Shown here in pieces: positions 26,249 through 36,795 of a stretch of DNA of 64,000 nt (position 1 is the first letter of the stretch; the number at the start of each line of letters is the position of its first letter). Source of the stretch: Cercospora beticola (Eukaryota; Ascomycota; Dothideomycetes; Mycosphaerellales; Mycosphaerellaceae); the NCBI RefSeq assembly GCF_033473495.1, contig NC_088943.1, positions 1,158,001 to 1,222,000 on the forward strand. The letters are read 5' to 3'. The position numbers and the translations under genes were made by a program. The notes under the pieces are model-generated. The model saw only the letters and a list, made by a program, of their open reading frames with translations, was not told the origin of the DNA and made no database searches.

Positions 26249-26940
26249 CTCATGACTTTCTGCGAAGTTTCTTGGTCCCAGAATGCGCCGAGAGTGCTGA
26301 TCTGGCGTTGGTGCTACTTTCAGCCAAGTTCGAGCGTCCAGGTGAAGATGTCTGTTGACGACGAGGAAGAGGCAGTGCAGATGTTGTGCAACGATAGGGC
26401 CGCCAAGCTCGCGATCCGACTGCCTCATGGGGAAGGTTGGTGGTAGAATAGATGGATAGTCGTCAGGTGCGGTCTGGGTCACTTCTCTCGCTTCGGACGA
26501 CATCGTTCCTGTGCCTAGACGCATCATTTTGCCAAAGCATAGGCCAGGAATGGCTACTCCGGCGACAGGATAGGTGTAGCGACATGCTTCTGTGCTCAAA
26601 CCCAGATTGATGGCATGCGGTGCAGCACATTCGGCCGGCCAAGCGACCACGTTTGTGCTTCGTAGGATGCACATCGCGTCCCAAAGAACACGAGCGGCAT
26701 GCGCTCCGCTCTGTGTATGGCCTGCCACGCCTTTGTCCTCGTACGCTCCAGAATAGAAATGGTGCAGCTGGAAGGATGCCTGACATGTAAGTCAGCATTT
26801 AGCTTGTTTGCCACGCATCGGGAGCGTCTTCCACATGCAGCACATCGCACGAGGGCCAAACGCGCGCTGTCGCCACCGCTGCTGGTTGTCCTTTCCTTTC
26901 TGCCAGGTTTCGGTGGTGAAGTCGACGCGGCGGAAGGCAC
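26207..26940 (-). CDS. Possible hypothetical gene, 220 aa, partly antisense to the upstream gene's 3' end
   Basis: Tentative model complement(join(26207..26779, 26851..26940)). The 71-bp gap has a fair intron shape (GTGCGA donor, CTGAC branch 13 bases before a TCAG acceptor) and joins two frames in phase 0. The encoded protein has no signal peptide, no recognised domain and scattered Cys/His. It overlaps the last 42 coding bases of the gene ending at 26248 on the other strand, which argues against it. It could be a chance open frame in GC-rich DNA. Low confidence. Confidence 0.25.
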
Positions 26941-27864
26941 GAGGTCAAACTCTCGCGAGGTTGGAGCTAACTTAAGCGCCCAGCTGCGTTCCTGCTTCCT
27001 GAGTGGCCGTCACTGCACTTTAGCGCCAAACTCTACTGCTGGCGGATCCCTGTTCTCGAGGGGTCCTCCACAGCGCAGCTGCACGTCGACCGCCTCCATC
27101 ACCAATCGTCCATTTTCGTGTGATCTTCGCGGCGCTTACACAGAACACTCGAGCAGTCCGAGCCACCATGGCTTCCTGGCCCGGAAGCCTGATGACTTTG
27201 CCGTCTCGCGGCAGTCTCATCGTAGAAGATGTTCCCTTCACAGACACGCCTCTCACGTTTCCAAGCCGATTCACGAAAGAAAGATCCTCCATATTGTTAG
27301 CGAAGCACTGCAAGAACCTCGCCTGGACCTGAATAATATAGAGGGCAGAGCCAAGCTCCCATACCCACCACTGCCCGCATCGTTACCAAGCGGCTATTTT
27401 CAGTGGGAGTGCTATGCTTTCCACACCCGCATGACAGCTCGACCTATCAGCTCGCCAGCACGCTTCAGAAGACGCCCGGCTAGGCCAGACCACGCGATTG
27501 AAAGAGTAGAGGTGAGTTCCCGAAAGCGCTGTTCCACGTCAGCCTCCATCATCATCTTTGCACTTGGAAAGCACCCCAGCGACTACCGCAGGCGCCCGGC
27601 ATTCTTGCAGGTCTATGTGCAGTCGCGCATGCGTCCGTGCGAACCGCCAGCCCATTCATCTATCGACGCCTACCCAAGCTCGCGAGCCTGTACTTCTTCT
27701 CTTCGCAGCTGGTCTCCAAACATCACTACAGTCCTTCCTAATTCAACCTTTTGCGTTGCTTGCAACCAAAGAGCTGGCCTCTTGTTTCTTTCCGTCGTCG
27801 TAGAGGATCATCAGCATCAGCACATTTCACATCACGTTATCACTTGTATCTGTAATCTGACAGC
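26249..27864. other. Long 5' region of the membrane-protein gene, otherwise unexplained
   Basis: A 425-codon plus-strand open frame runs from 26699 to 27976. Its translation is Arg/Ser/His-rich, featureless, and runs into the next gene in another frame, so I treat it as non-coding. The pyrimidine/CATC-rich stretch at 27690-27860 looks like the leader of the gene at 27865. Apart from the tentative minus-strand model, nothing is recognised. Confidence 0.45.
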
Positions 27865-29452
27865 ATGTCAGACGGACAGAAGAAGGAGGTACAATTCGCC
27901 GTCCGCGAACGGTCAGCCTCTGGAGATTCGCAAGCAACGACACGCACGACTCTCTCCATCAAGACACCCTCTCTGAAGTCACCCCGAACAGCTCGCTTCG
28001 CTGAGGCAACCGCCGTCAACTCGCCCATTGAGCCTTCCAAGACTGGTCGCAACCCGTTCAAGGACCCACCTACGAAGTACGAGATGGCCCAACCTCAAGT
28101 GGCCGATGTTGGCTTTGGCTATGTCAACAAGCACGAATCTGTGGAGATGCCCAACACCGACTACGAGCCGCCCATGACCGCTCGAACGATACCTATGAGT
28201 CCTCTCAAGAGTGCAATGAAGACTCCCGGTGCTCCACCACGAGACTATGGCAATATTCTCAGTCCGACATTCAAAGAGGAGCAAGTACTCGAGAAGCAGG
28301 AAGCATACACGGAGAAGGAGCAAGCGAAGGATATCGTAAGTATCGCGATGAACACCACGACATACTTGACGACTAACAATTCTACAGAAAGTCAAGACTC
28401 GCGTACGGATAGCAAAGTTCTTCCTACGAGGCGTCAACTTCTCATGCTCACTGATCGTTCTTGCAATGCTCGCCACCACATTCACGATATTCAACGCGAC
28501 GAAAGCAATACCTCCAAGGAACAATCTCCCTCCATGGGCGCCTGAACAGAAGACCTGGCCACAAATTCTACTGCTGACCATTGCCTGCATATCACTGGTA
28601 GCCTGCATCTTCATATTCTACGCTTACTGGAAAGGAGGACATCGAAAGGCAGAAAAGGCTGGAGTTTACTACACCGCCTTCACCGTTATCTTCTTCGTCT
28701 TCAGCATCGTCATGTGGGCCGTCGGTGCAGCCGTCCTGCAAACCCAGAGAAACAACAGTAACAACAAGGACATGTGGGGCTGGTCATGCGTGAACAATGA
28801 ACGCAAGTCGCTCTTCCAAGACGATGTCTCATACGAGCTGGTCTGCAAATTGCAAAATTGGTCGCTCATCTGTGCCATAATTGAGATCGTCGTCGAGCTC
28901 CTTGCCATCATGGTCTACAGCTTCGTCTTCTACCGCTTCTACTCCAAGCGCCGCCTACGAAAGTCCATGGCTGTTCGCGACCGTGCCCGAAGCGATCTCT
29001 ACCTGGCTCAACTCCGCTCTCAATCAGCACCCAACACTCCAGCCCCGTTCTCGCCTCGCGATGGCGGCTGGCGAGCACCAAACCAAGACAACTACAAGCA
29101 CGCCATAACAGTCGAAGAAGGCGAAGTGCAATACGTCGACGCAAACCAGATAGCACAACCTGCTCCATTCAGACTCCAAGCACCACCGATCCGCGTCACA
29201 GGCGCGACGCCAAAGATGCAACAAATGGGTTTCACGCCCGTGGCAACAGAAGTCCGACCACGAGACCGCACTCCTTCGCCACCTGTCGATCAGAGATCAC
29301 CGCTCATGGCCGAAGCGCCGCGAGAATACCAACAAGAACACTTCGGCGCTGCACCCGGCGAGCAAGTGTACGATGCTGTGCCCATTCCTGGTGCGTACGA
29401 AGCACCTCTCTCACCTGGAATGGAACGCGCACACATGCAATTCCCGCGGTAG
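27865..29452 (+). CDS. Uncharacterised four-helix fungal membrane protein
   Basis: Model join(27865..28335, 28388..29452), 511 aa. The 52-bp intron has a GTAAGT donor, a CTAAC branch and a CAG acceptor, in phase 0. The N-terminal 160 residues are hydrophilic with many Ser/Thr-Pro sites (SLKSPRTARF, RTIPMSPLKSAMKTP), likely phosphorylated. Four membrane helices follow: FSCSLIVLAMLATTF, ILLLTIACISLVACIFIF, AFTVIFFVFSIVMWAVG and LICAIIEIVVELLAIMVY. A loop with two cysteines lies between helices 3 and 4 (WSCVNN, LVCKLQN), then a basic RRLRKS stop. The C-terminal ~170 residues are Pro-rich and disordered. The topology (both ends cytosolic, four helices) recalls MARVEL-type proteins, but no specific family is claimed. 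Short CDS-internal ORFs in other frames are shadows. Confidence 0.85.
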
Positions 29453-30201
29453 GCAGAGAAGCGAGCGTGAATTGAAGGGTCAAGATTGAACTTGTGAGCG
29501 TTCGGGTTATATGTTTATGTATGGGATGTCGAAACGAATCTCACACTCTTTGTCGCCAGATTCCAGGCTGGATGTTGTCGCTAGCTGATGGCCTTTTTCT
29601 CTATTCTTAATGATACCTCTACAGTTTGATGGGATTTTCATACATGTGAAAGAAATTTTTGTGGAAATGAAAGCAAAAGGTTGAAACAATTGTGCGCTCC
29701 TTCTCATCGTTTCTTGTCACTCCAATGCCCAAAAGTGAACGTGGTCAAGTGAGTCTTGTTCCCTTTGATTAAAAAGTGCACTGTCTGTCCTGCCGCTCAA
29801 CTTGGATGTCCAGCAACAGCCATTGGTATTATGCTCATTTTTGCTGCACAGCTCTCGAAGCAGGCAACTTTCCAAAGTGCAGCTACTGCCGTTCTTACAC
29901 ACTCATAGCCTGGCGACCACCATGTCTCTACTCTCACGGCACTTGCGAAGTTGATGCAGAGTTCGAATGATGTCGCCCTGGGACCGAACTCTGGAGCATC
30001 ACAAGCGCCTAGTCAGCATGTGCCAACGCGACTCAGACGCAAGTTGGTGAATAGACCTATTCACCCAGAAGTGATGTCGCCGGCGCACAAAACCAAAAAG
30101 TTCCGCATTGTTTGCTCCCACTTCTTCTCATCTCCCACCCATACGCACATTGAACCCACCATTCCCACCCCGAACATCAACAACAAGAAGAACCAAAAAA
30201 A
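29453..30201. other. Intergenic, 3' flank of the membrane protein and promoter of the UBL-like gene
   Basis: No convincing ORF. The last 100 bases turn strongly C/A-rich (CCCACCCATACGCAC...) and lead directly into the next coding region. Confidence 0.5.
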
Positions 30202-30781
30202 ATGTCTTACCCACCCGCACCCCCCGCCCCAGAAACCTTCAACATCACAATAACCATCCCCGTCACCCGCCAAACCATCACAGCCATAAAATCCGGCTTC
30301 TTCAACCTCGACACCCCCTGGTCCCAATCCAAAACCAACCTCGCAACCACAACTCTCCACCACACGATCGAAGCTGTCAAAGCGCTCCCAGACCTCCCAC
30401 CAGAACCCACTTCCAACTCGAACTCCATCAATGCGGGTCCTCCTACCGTCGGACCTTTTCAACTCATCGTCCAAGACGCCAACGGCAAACGTCTCCCATT
30501 TGTTTTCACAGGCCAGGAAGCTGTGCAGGAGATTGCGTTGAGAGTTTCGATTCAGACGAGGATTACGAAGAAGAGGATGCAGTTGTATTATAAGGGGAGG
30601 TTGGTTTTTTGTGGGGGGTGGGAGGGGGAGGAGCAGAGGGGGTGGGTGAGGAGTTTGTGGTCGGTAAGTGAGGCGTTCGTGAAGTTTTGGGGATGATTTG
30701 CTGACTTGTGTGTGTTTTTTTTTTTTGCAGCACGGAATTGATGGGTCTGAGGTTGCGGAGTTGTTGGTGAGGGGGTATTGA
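30202..30781 (+). CDS. Small protein with a possible ubiquitin-like fold
   Basis: Model join(30202..30663, 30731..30781), 170 aa. The intron has a GTAAGT donor and a T14-rich tract before GCAG; frame is phase 0. The first ~90 residues are Pro/Thr/Asn-rich. The second half reads like a ubiquitin-type beta-grasp: a FQLIVQDANGKR strand-turn, a helix with VQEIALRVSIQTRITKKRM, a YYKGRLV strand like the ubiquitin Q-L-I-F-x-G-K-x-L element, and the exon-2 ending HGIDGSEVAELLVRGY, which parallels the ubiquitin turn-strand (GIxxGSTVxLVLR). No C-terminal Gly-Gly is present, so conjugation is unlikely; a UBL domain protein is the better reading. Base composition flips from C/A-rich to G/T-rich inside the gene. 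Function unknown. Confidence 0.65.
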
Positions 30782-31592
30782 GGGGGTTTGGGGTGGGAGG
30801 TGGGTGGTTTGGGGCAGAGCTACTTCCGATGCTTCACTTGACGTGGAATGAGGATGTTTGCTTCGCTGCTTTCGCTGGGGCCTGGGATCGTCAGCAGCTA
30901 GAACTGGTCGTCAGCAGCACTCGTAGAGCTGTCTAACGAGCTTTGCGATATTGTCGAAGTCAATCACCCAACCTATTCCGGTTCCGAGGTCTTGCCATCG
31001 CGATACCACCGGACTCCGAAAGCTGCGAGAAATTGCAATTGGCACAGAATAGGTCCCAGAGCGCGCAGAAAATTGAGGCGCCTGAATGGCGGATGTTTTC
31101 TGCTCTCCCTAAGATTGTGGCGCTGCAGATACTTTCTGAGGCTACAGCCTCTTGTACCTCTATAACAGCACTGCCAAATGTCAAAGATGCTCTACCGCTG
31201 TCGTTGGATTACTGCTTCGTGATGGCTGCGACACAAACTTCCAAAGGTCTCATCGTGGAATGCGTGCGTGTGTCCTTGAGTCCTTGACGTGAGGTCGGCG
31301 CAGATGAGGAGGTGACAGGGAAGAGGACACCCATGCCTCCTTGCAGAGTCTGTTCCAGCATTGGCAGACGTCGGCGTGGCACGCGCGGACGGTGGTGGTC
31401 GTGGCTCGTGGCTGAGACGAGCTGAACGAGATCCTCTTGCCTCCGCGGCGGCTGTTTCCCTGGGCTGACGTCTCCCAACTGCGTATTTCACATGCATGCG
31501 TGTCCCACCAGAAAACGGGCCACTATGGACACTTCGCTGCCTGCCACATGTCTCCCACCCGACTGTAACACGCGCTCCATGTGCGCTCCGAC
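30782..31592. other. Intergenic, upstream of dolichol kinase
   Basis: Starts with a G-rich stretch (GGGGTTTGGGGTGGGAGG, 30783-30820) that continues the composition of the preceding gene. No gene recognised. Confidence 0.5.
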
Positions 31593-34400
31593 ATGAACAG
31601 CGACAATGTCCGCAAGTCATCCGAGGCAGCCCTGGATGCACCCAATGCATGCGCCTTGACTGCAGACGAGGCTGAGGGCCTCAGGACCGGCACCCGCACT
31701 CCCAGACCCTATCACCACGACCAGCTTGAGGAATGGCAAGGTCGCAAGTATGCGCGCTACCAATCAGGAGCCGGCGACGCGACCGAGCAGGAAGAGGACC
31801 ACAGCACAGAGAGCGCAGAATGGCAGCAACAGAGCGAACCAGCGTCGATCATGAGCAGCGAGAGCGGCACAGAAGCCGACGATGAGCGGCCATCATTTGT
31901 TAGAGCATTACCCCCGAGCACTTTACGACCCAGGAAAGGACTCAAGACCGGAGAGCAGGACGAAGATGCACTTCTTACACCCAACCAGCTTGACGAGCGT
32001 GAACGGGAGCTCTCAGGCTATTTTCAGAAACAACAGCTTGATGGAATCACGGCAGAAAAAGAGCGCGAAGAGCATGAGAAATTGCAAAAGAGGCGATATG
32101 CAGAATTTGCGAGACGCACTTCAGAGGTGGCACTCATGGCTGTCATCCTAGTGTGTGTGCTTTGCGGACAAGGCGTTGCGACAATTGCATGGAAATGGCG
32201 ATATGAACTGCTAAGCCAAGTGGTTACCATCATCGCTCTGATTCTGGTGTATCCGGTCAAATTGTCTATCATCGACACAGCAGCTGCGCCGACCAGTATC
32301 TGGCAGAGATTCCGAGTTCCGGCCTCATTCGACCCAGCGACTGTACTCTATCCGCCACTACTACCTATCATGGTCGCTCTGTCTGTGGCACCAGCCAACC
32401 CAGCAGTTGTGCTGCCTAATATCATCCTCGGACTGGCTTCGTTACCACAGCGGCTGTTTCCACGATCCAGTCGGCTGGGGCGTTTCAATTCCATGCACTG
32501 GCTATTGGCTATCATACCTCTGGTGGTGTCAGAAAACATCACGTTGTTCTCGAGGCAGAACCCGGCTCTGCCTTATGCACTGAAGACGCCTGGTGGTCTG
32601 TCTCGTGAGGCACTCGTCACCCTGTATCCGCTTCATCATGCGCTTCTGCAGCCACTACAATATCTGACTACGACAAGTCTATTGGTCTCCGAGGTCCACC
32701 TACTGTCTACCGTTTTAATCAATCTGCTATTACTCGCCTCATCAGTACAGATCGTTATACTGAAAGCTTGCCTCTGGCTTGGAGGCGTTATGCTTTTCGT
32801 GTCGTGTGGAGGGGTGTTGCACTGGAATCTTACATTGGCACGAATCCCGCGCTGGAAACTGCGAAGAGATGGCCACACAGCTCAGGAGCGCAAATCGCTT
32901 GTCGATGCTGTCACAGACCTCATCAATGTGCAGCGCGCTACGAATGCCTTCCATGGCCCCGGCATCGTAGAGAGCGACGCTGACGACGACGAGCCGACCA
33001 GGTCTATTAAGCGTAGGCTATTGGACGCCAAGTCCAAGCTGAATGGCTCCCACTCGGTCCTGCACTCATTCAGCGCAGGCATTCTTGGATCGGACTCGGC
33101 AACAGAAGCCCATCAGCACAACTCTTTATTGAACAGCGATGCGGAATCCCGGCGCTATGCCAGGCGCAACACCCTTCCCCCACGTCAGCCACCTGAATCT
33201 CTGTCGCGAACAGTCAGCACGAAGCGTGGCAAGAGCAGAGCGAGACACATTGCGTGGTATCTGCAGCTCACACCTGAACAAGCAAACCGCCGAAAATGGC
33301 TTTATGCAGCTTTTGTTTACGCGACTATCCTGGTTATTGTCTTCATACCAGTCAGCTCGTACATTAGTAGAAAAGCCCTGTACAGGAACGAGCCGGTAGG
33401 CTGGGCGATCAGCTACCTCTTTGGTCAAATTCCCCTTGTTCAAAACACGATCTTGGACCTCGGACTAGACACCTGGTGGATCCCACTGCCTCCAGCCAAC
33501 AGCACCGACTGGTCTTCTATCCCTCTCAGCATTCCTCTTCACATCGACCTCATTCGACTGGACCTAGGTCAAGCCAATGTCCGCCTCCTCATCATCGTCT
33601 ACTGGCTTGCCGTCCTCGCGGCTGGCCTGCTGACAGTGTTCACCTTGACTGCGTTCGTCGAGGTCGATACACGACGGAAAGTCTTTCATGGAGTGATGGT
33701 AGCTATGCTGGTACCTGCCACATACGTCGACCCTTGCTTCTGCAGTCTCACGCTTGCACTGGTTTTGGCGGTCTTCCTGTTACTCGAAGTCATCCGCGCA
33801 GGCCAAGTACCTCCTCTCGGCAACGCAATTTCCCGCTTTGTGGCTCCTTACGTCGATGGCAGAGATCTCCGAGGACCTGTCGTTGTCTCGCACATCTTCC
33901 TGTTGATCGGCTGCGCTGTACCTCTGTGGTTCAGTCTTGCAAGTCTCGCTCGCGATGGGCAAGCGCCATGGGAAGGATGGGAGCTCAAAGACAACCGACG
34001 AGAGACTGCCATGATTGCAGGCGTTGTCTGTGTCGGTATGGGAGATGCTGCAGCATCTCTTATCGGCCGAAGATATGGCCGACGAAAGTGGATATGGGTC
34101 GGTGGCAAGAGTTTGGAAGGCTCAGCCGCTATGGCATTCGCAGTCGCTGTTGGTCTCCTCATAGCTCGCGCATGGCAAGTCTTCGGAGGATGGAACGGTA
34201 ATTCCTATCCCGACAGAGTCGCTTTAAGCTGGACATCTCCTTTTACATGGACTTGGTTCTGGGAGTGGACATTTGCCATCTTCAAAGCCATCTTCTGCGG
34301 CTGTGCGGCGAGTTTCATGGAGGCTGTCCTGACCGGTGCCAACGACAATGTTGTGGTGCCTGTTGCATTGTGGCTACTGGTCAAAGGCGTTCGGCTTTAG
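31593..34400 (+). CDS. SEC59: Dolichol kinase (Sec59-like)
   Basis: Single-exon 935-aa membrane protein, taking the first ATG of the frame at 31593 (the open frame begins four codons earlier with GTG). Dolichol kinase uses CTP to phosphorylate dolichol in the ER membrane, supplying the lipid carrier for N-glycosylation, O-mannosylation and GPI synthesis. An acidic, disordered N-terminal ~170 residues is followed by many hydrophobic helices. The catalytic C-terminal block sits at about residues 815-846: GMGDAAASLIGRRYG followed by GGKSLEGSAA, the conserved CTP-binding and phosphotransfer region of the dolichol/phosphatidate cytidylyltransferase-like superfamily. The ending TGANDNVVVPVALWLL is also typical. 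The ~170-residue hydrophilic insertion between helices (around 430-560) is longer than in yeast Sec59 but common in filamentous fungi. Confidence 0.92.
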   Translation: MNSDNVRKSSEAALDAPNACALTADEAEGLRTGTRTPRPYHHDQLEEWQGRKYARYQSGAGDATEQEEDHSTESAEWQQQSEPASIMSSESGTEADDERPSFVRALPPSTLRPRKGLKTGEQDEDALLTPNQLDERERELSGYFQKQQLDGITAEKEREEHEKLQKRRYAEFARRTSEVALMAVILVCVLCGQGVATIAWKWRYELLSQVVTIIALILVYPVKLSIIDTAAAPTSIWQRFRVPASFDPATVLYPPLLPIMVALSVAPANPAVVLPNIILGLASLPQRLFPRSSRLGRFNSMHWLLAIIPLVVSENITLFSRQNPALPYALKTPGGLSREALVTLYPLHHALLQPLQYLTTTSLLVSEVHLLSTVLINLLLLASSVQIVILKACLWLGGVMLFVSCGGVLHWNLTLARIPRWKLRRDGHTAQERKSLVDAVTDLINVQRATNAFHGPGIVESDADDDEPTRSIKRRLLDAKSKLNGSHSVLHSFSAGILGSDSATEAHQHNSLLNSDAESRRYARRNTLPPRQPPESLSRTVSTKRGKSRARHIAWYLQLTPEQANRRKWLYAAFVYATILVIVFIPVSSYISRKALYRNEPVGWAISYLFGQIPLVQNTILDLGLDTWWIPLPPANSTDWSSIPLSIPLHIDLIRLDLGQANVRLLIIVYWLAVLAAGLLTVFTLTAFVEVDTRRKVFHGVMVAMLVPATYVDPCFCSLTLALVLAVFLLLEVIRAGQVPPLGNAISRFVAPYVDGRDLRGPVVVSHIFLLIGCAVPLWFSLASLARDGQAPWEGWELKDNRRETAMIAGVVCVGMGDAAASLIGRRYGRRKWIWVGGKSLEGSAAMAFAVAVGLLIARAWQVFGGWNGNSYPDRVALSWTSPFTWTWFWEWTFAIFKAIFCGCAASFMEAVLTGANDNVVVPVALWLLVKGVRL

Positions 34401-36339
34401 TACATTGTAGCACTCCGTGCTCGAAGGCATGGCCGTTGCGGTCGACGGTACGAACGGGCTTTGGCGGTTTCGTTTAACATGAGCGTTTTTGCAATCGGTG
34501 ATGAGGGCCTTTGACTGGCTGTGGGGCTGTTGCTACCACTTTCGAAGACACACAGCTCTGGACTGGGTCTTGGTCGAAGACGTGGTGGCGGCACGGGATA
34601 GATAGCGAGGAGTCGGGAGTTTGCGAATGCCATACTTGTTTGATGCTGTTCTTCTTCGAAACCAATATTTTTCTCGTGTATCACACAATGTGTCAAGGTC
34701 CTGTGTCCTGGACTCTTCTTCTCTTGATTCCAGATCGTTGGTTGTCGCCGAGTGCAAAGGTCTCGACAGTCTGGACCAGAGATATGTAACCAAATGTGTT
34801 TGTGATTGAACAACCGAGAAACAGCAGAACAAAATTGCAGGAACTGAGAGCCTGGTATATATATTTGTACCGGAAAGGAGAAGAAAGTTGTGTAGTATGT
34901 CACTCGATTGAGCAAATAGGAGCAAAGACCGTTTCAACGTCCGAGTTAACGGCAAAAGCGTTTACCGGTGCATCGAAAGGGCGCAGCAACAATGGCAATA
35001 GCGATCGCGTTCTATTGTTTTGAAATTTTATGCTATGAGTGCAAACCGTGGCATGGGCAGCTTGTGAAGCTTAGACTTTATTGCTTGGCTGGGGAAGAAA
35101 AAAGAGGGAGGGAAGAGTGTGAGGTCAATCGAATCGAGAGATTCACTATAGTCTTTCCCGTTATAATGTGGTTGATGGTTGATGGTCTCGGCGCGGCTGG
35201 GCGTTGTTGATTGGGCCTGTCGGCGGAACAACCTACTTTGCCTACGTGATCGAGATCTTTTTGGTTGTTTGGGGGAGGCTTGTTTGAGACACGGGTTGAG
35301 TTTATTTTTGAGGAAGAGAATGCGGGAGCAAGATTTTTGATTTTATTATGTGGAGGGGAATCTGTGCCTATCATATAAAGATCGAAGATGGCGGAGTTCA
35401 TAGGGCAGGGAGGGTTGAAGAAGGGTTTACAGTGGAAATTTTCCTAGGAGGAGAACTGCTGGATGATGAGAAGGTATTTCTGATCGTCGCAGAAGAACCG
35501 AATCGGGAATTCGCTGTTGAGTTTCCGGACGTTGCATGGTCGCATGAGTCGTGAATGATCATCATCCGATCGCGTGGGCATTTTTCTTTCCAAGACTCAA
35601 AATCTTGCGAACGTGTTTCTTGGTTGTGCGAAGCTTTAGGCTTGAAATCGTTGCCAAAACTCAGTTGGCGGGTCGACTTCCTGCTATTGATCCACTAGAG
35701 GTCAATGTGGACAGCTTCTCAAGGCAGTGATGGCCGAAGATGGCTGTGAAAACATGCAAGTGGTTGGATTTACCTCTTGGTTCAATTCGATAGCGTTGAT
35801 CACTTCTGTTGCTCCAAGAGCCCCGAGTATACAGACTCTTGTTTTGAACAGCTGTTTGCATCAAACCCAAATCCCGTCAGACAGGTTCGCGGAGCGAAAG
35901 TCTATCGAATGATCGGAAGGAGTGTGGAATGCCGACGGGAGCAAGGCATGTCGGGGAGCACGAGACATTATCAAAGAAAGGGATGAAGTCTATTCAGTGC
36001 ATCGAGGTTGAATTGACGATGATCGATGGTTCTACGACATGTGTTGTATTCAATTCTCAATTGTCTGTCCTCGTCGTGTAGAGAGGCAGTCGTGGTCCTC
36101 TCTATTCATCCTACCGTTGGGCGTCTGCCCTGGAAATCTAGCTCCTTTTTCGTTTTCCTCCCTCGTACAATGCGTGGTGCCACAGATCATCTGATGTGTA
36201 GCTCTATTCTGCGACGCTTTCGCCATGTAATCGTTCGCTGCATTAATTCCTTCCGAATGACCAATTGAACGCCAATATCAAAACCCGTCGCTATGCTGCA
36301 GATTCAAACAGTCTCAGATATGAAGCGTCGAGTCTACGC
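34401..36339. other. 1.9-kb gene-poor interval
   Basis: Tail-to-tail between dolichol kinase and a small GPI protein. Short ORFs only, none above about 170 aa and none protein-like. A purine/G-rich stretch around 35085-35125 stands out slightly. No RNA gene or repeat recognised. Confidence 0.5.
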
Positions 36340-36795
36340 TTAAAGAGCCTGTGATATATGATTAGGAACTATAGTTTGATGAGGGATAGTGAAGTGACAT
36401 TAACTTACGAGTGCAACACCGCCAACGAAGACGAGACCCATGGCAGCGGAGCTACCGAATGACCTGCTCGCGCCACCAGTGGATGCAACGAAGCCAGCAG
36501 ATCCGGTTGGAGAAGAAGCAGAGCCAGTACCGGTTGGCAACGCTCCGCCGCTTGGCGAGGTGCCGTTGGTGATCGGATAGATTGGAGAAGGTGATGTGGT
36601 GTTGTCTCCGCCGTATGGGCTGGGGCTGTAGCTTCCAGAGCCAGAACCAGTGCTTGGAGATGTGGCAGAAGAGTCGCTGTCACTGCCACTGCCGTAGGAT
36701 ACTGGCGAGTTCTCGGTGTTTTCTTGGGTGGTTTGTGGCAGAGCAGCAGCGACAGTGACAGCAAGAGCCGAGGCGAGGATGGTAGTGAACTGCAT
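36340..36795 (-). CDS. Small GPI-anchored Ser/Gly-rich surface protein
   Basis: Proposed model complement(join(36340..36348, 36409..36795)), 131 aa. A signal peptide occupies residues 1-19 (MQFTTILASALAVTVAAAL). A low-complexity Ser/Gly/Thr/Pro region with sequons (NTT, NGT) follows, then small residues (STGGASRSFGSSAA) before a hydrophobic tail (MGLVFVGGVALAL), the GPI signal. The last intron has a perfect GTAAGT donor and a CACAG acceptor 60 bp downstream; splicing adds only Ala-Leu-stop. Reading through the donor would end Val-Ser-stop instead, with the stop six bases into the intron. Both give a similar tail. The class is common in fungi and the function is unknown. Confidence 0.75.

Noticed and set aside
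26699..27976. 425-codon plus-strand open frame
   Set aside because: Arg/Ser/His-rich translation without domain or signal; it runs through the promoter and into the first exon of the membrane-protein gene in a different frame.
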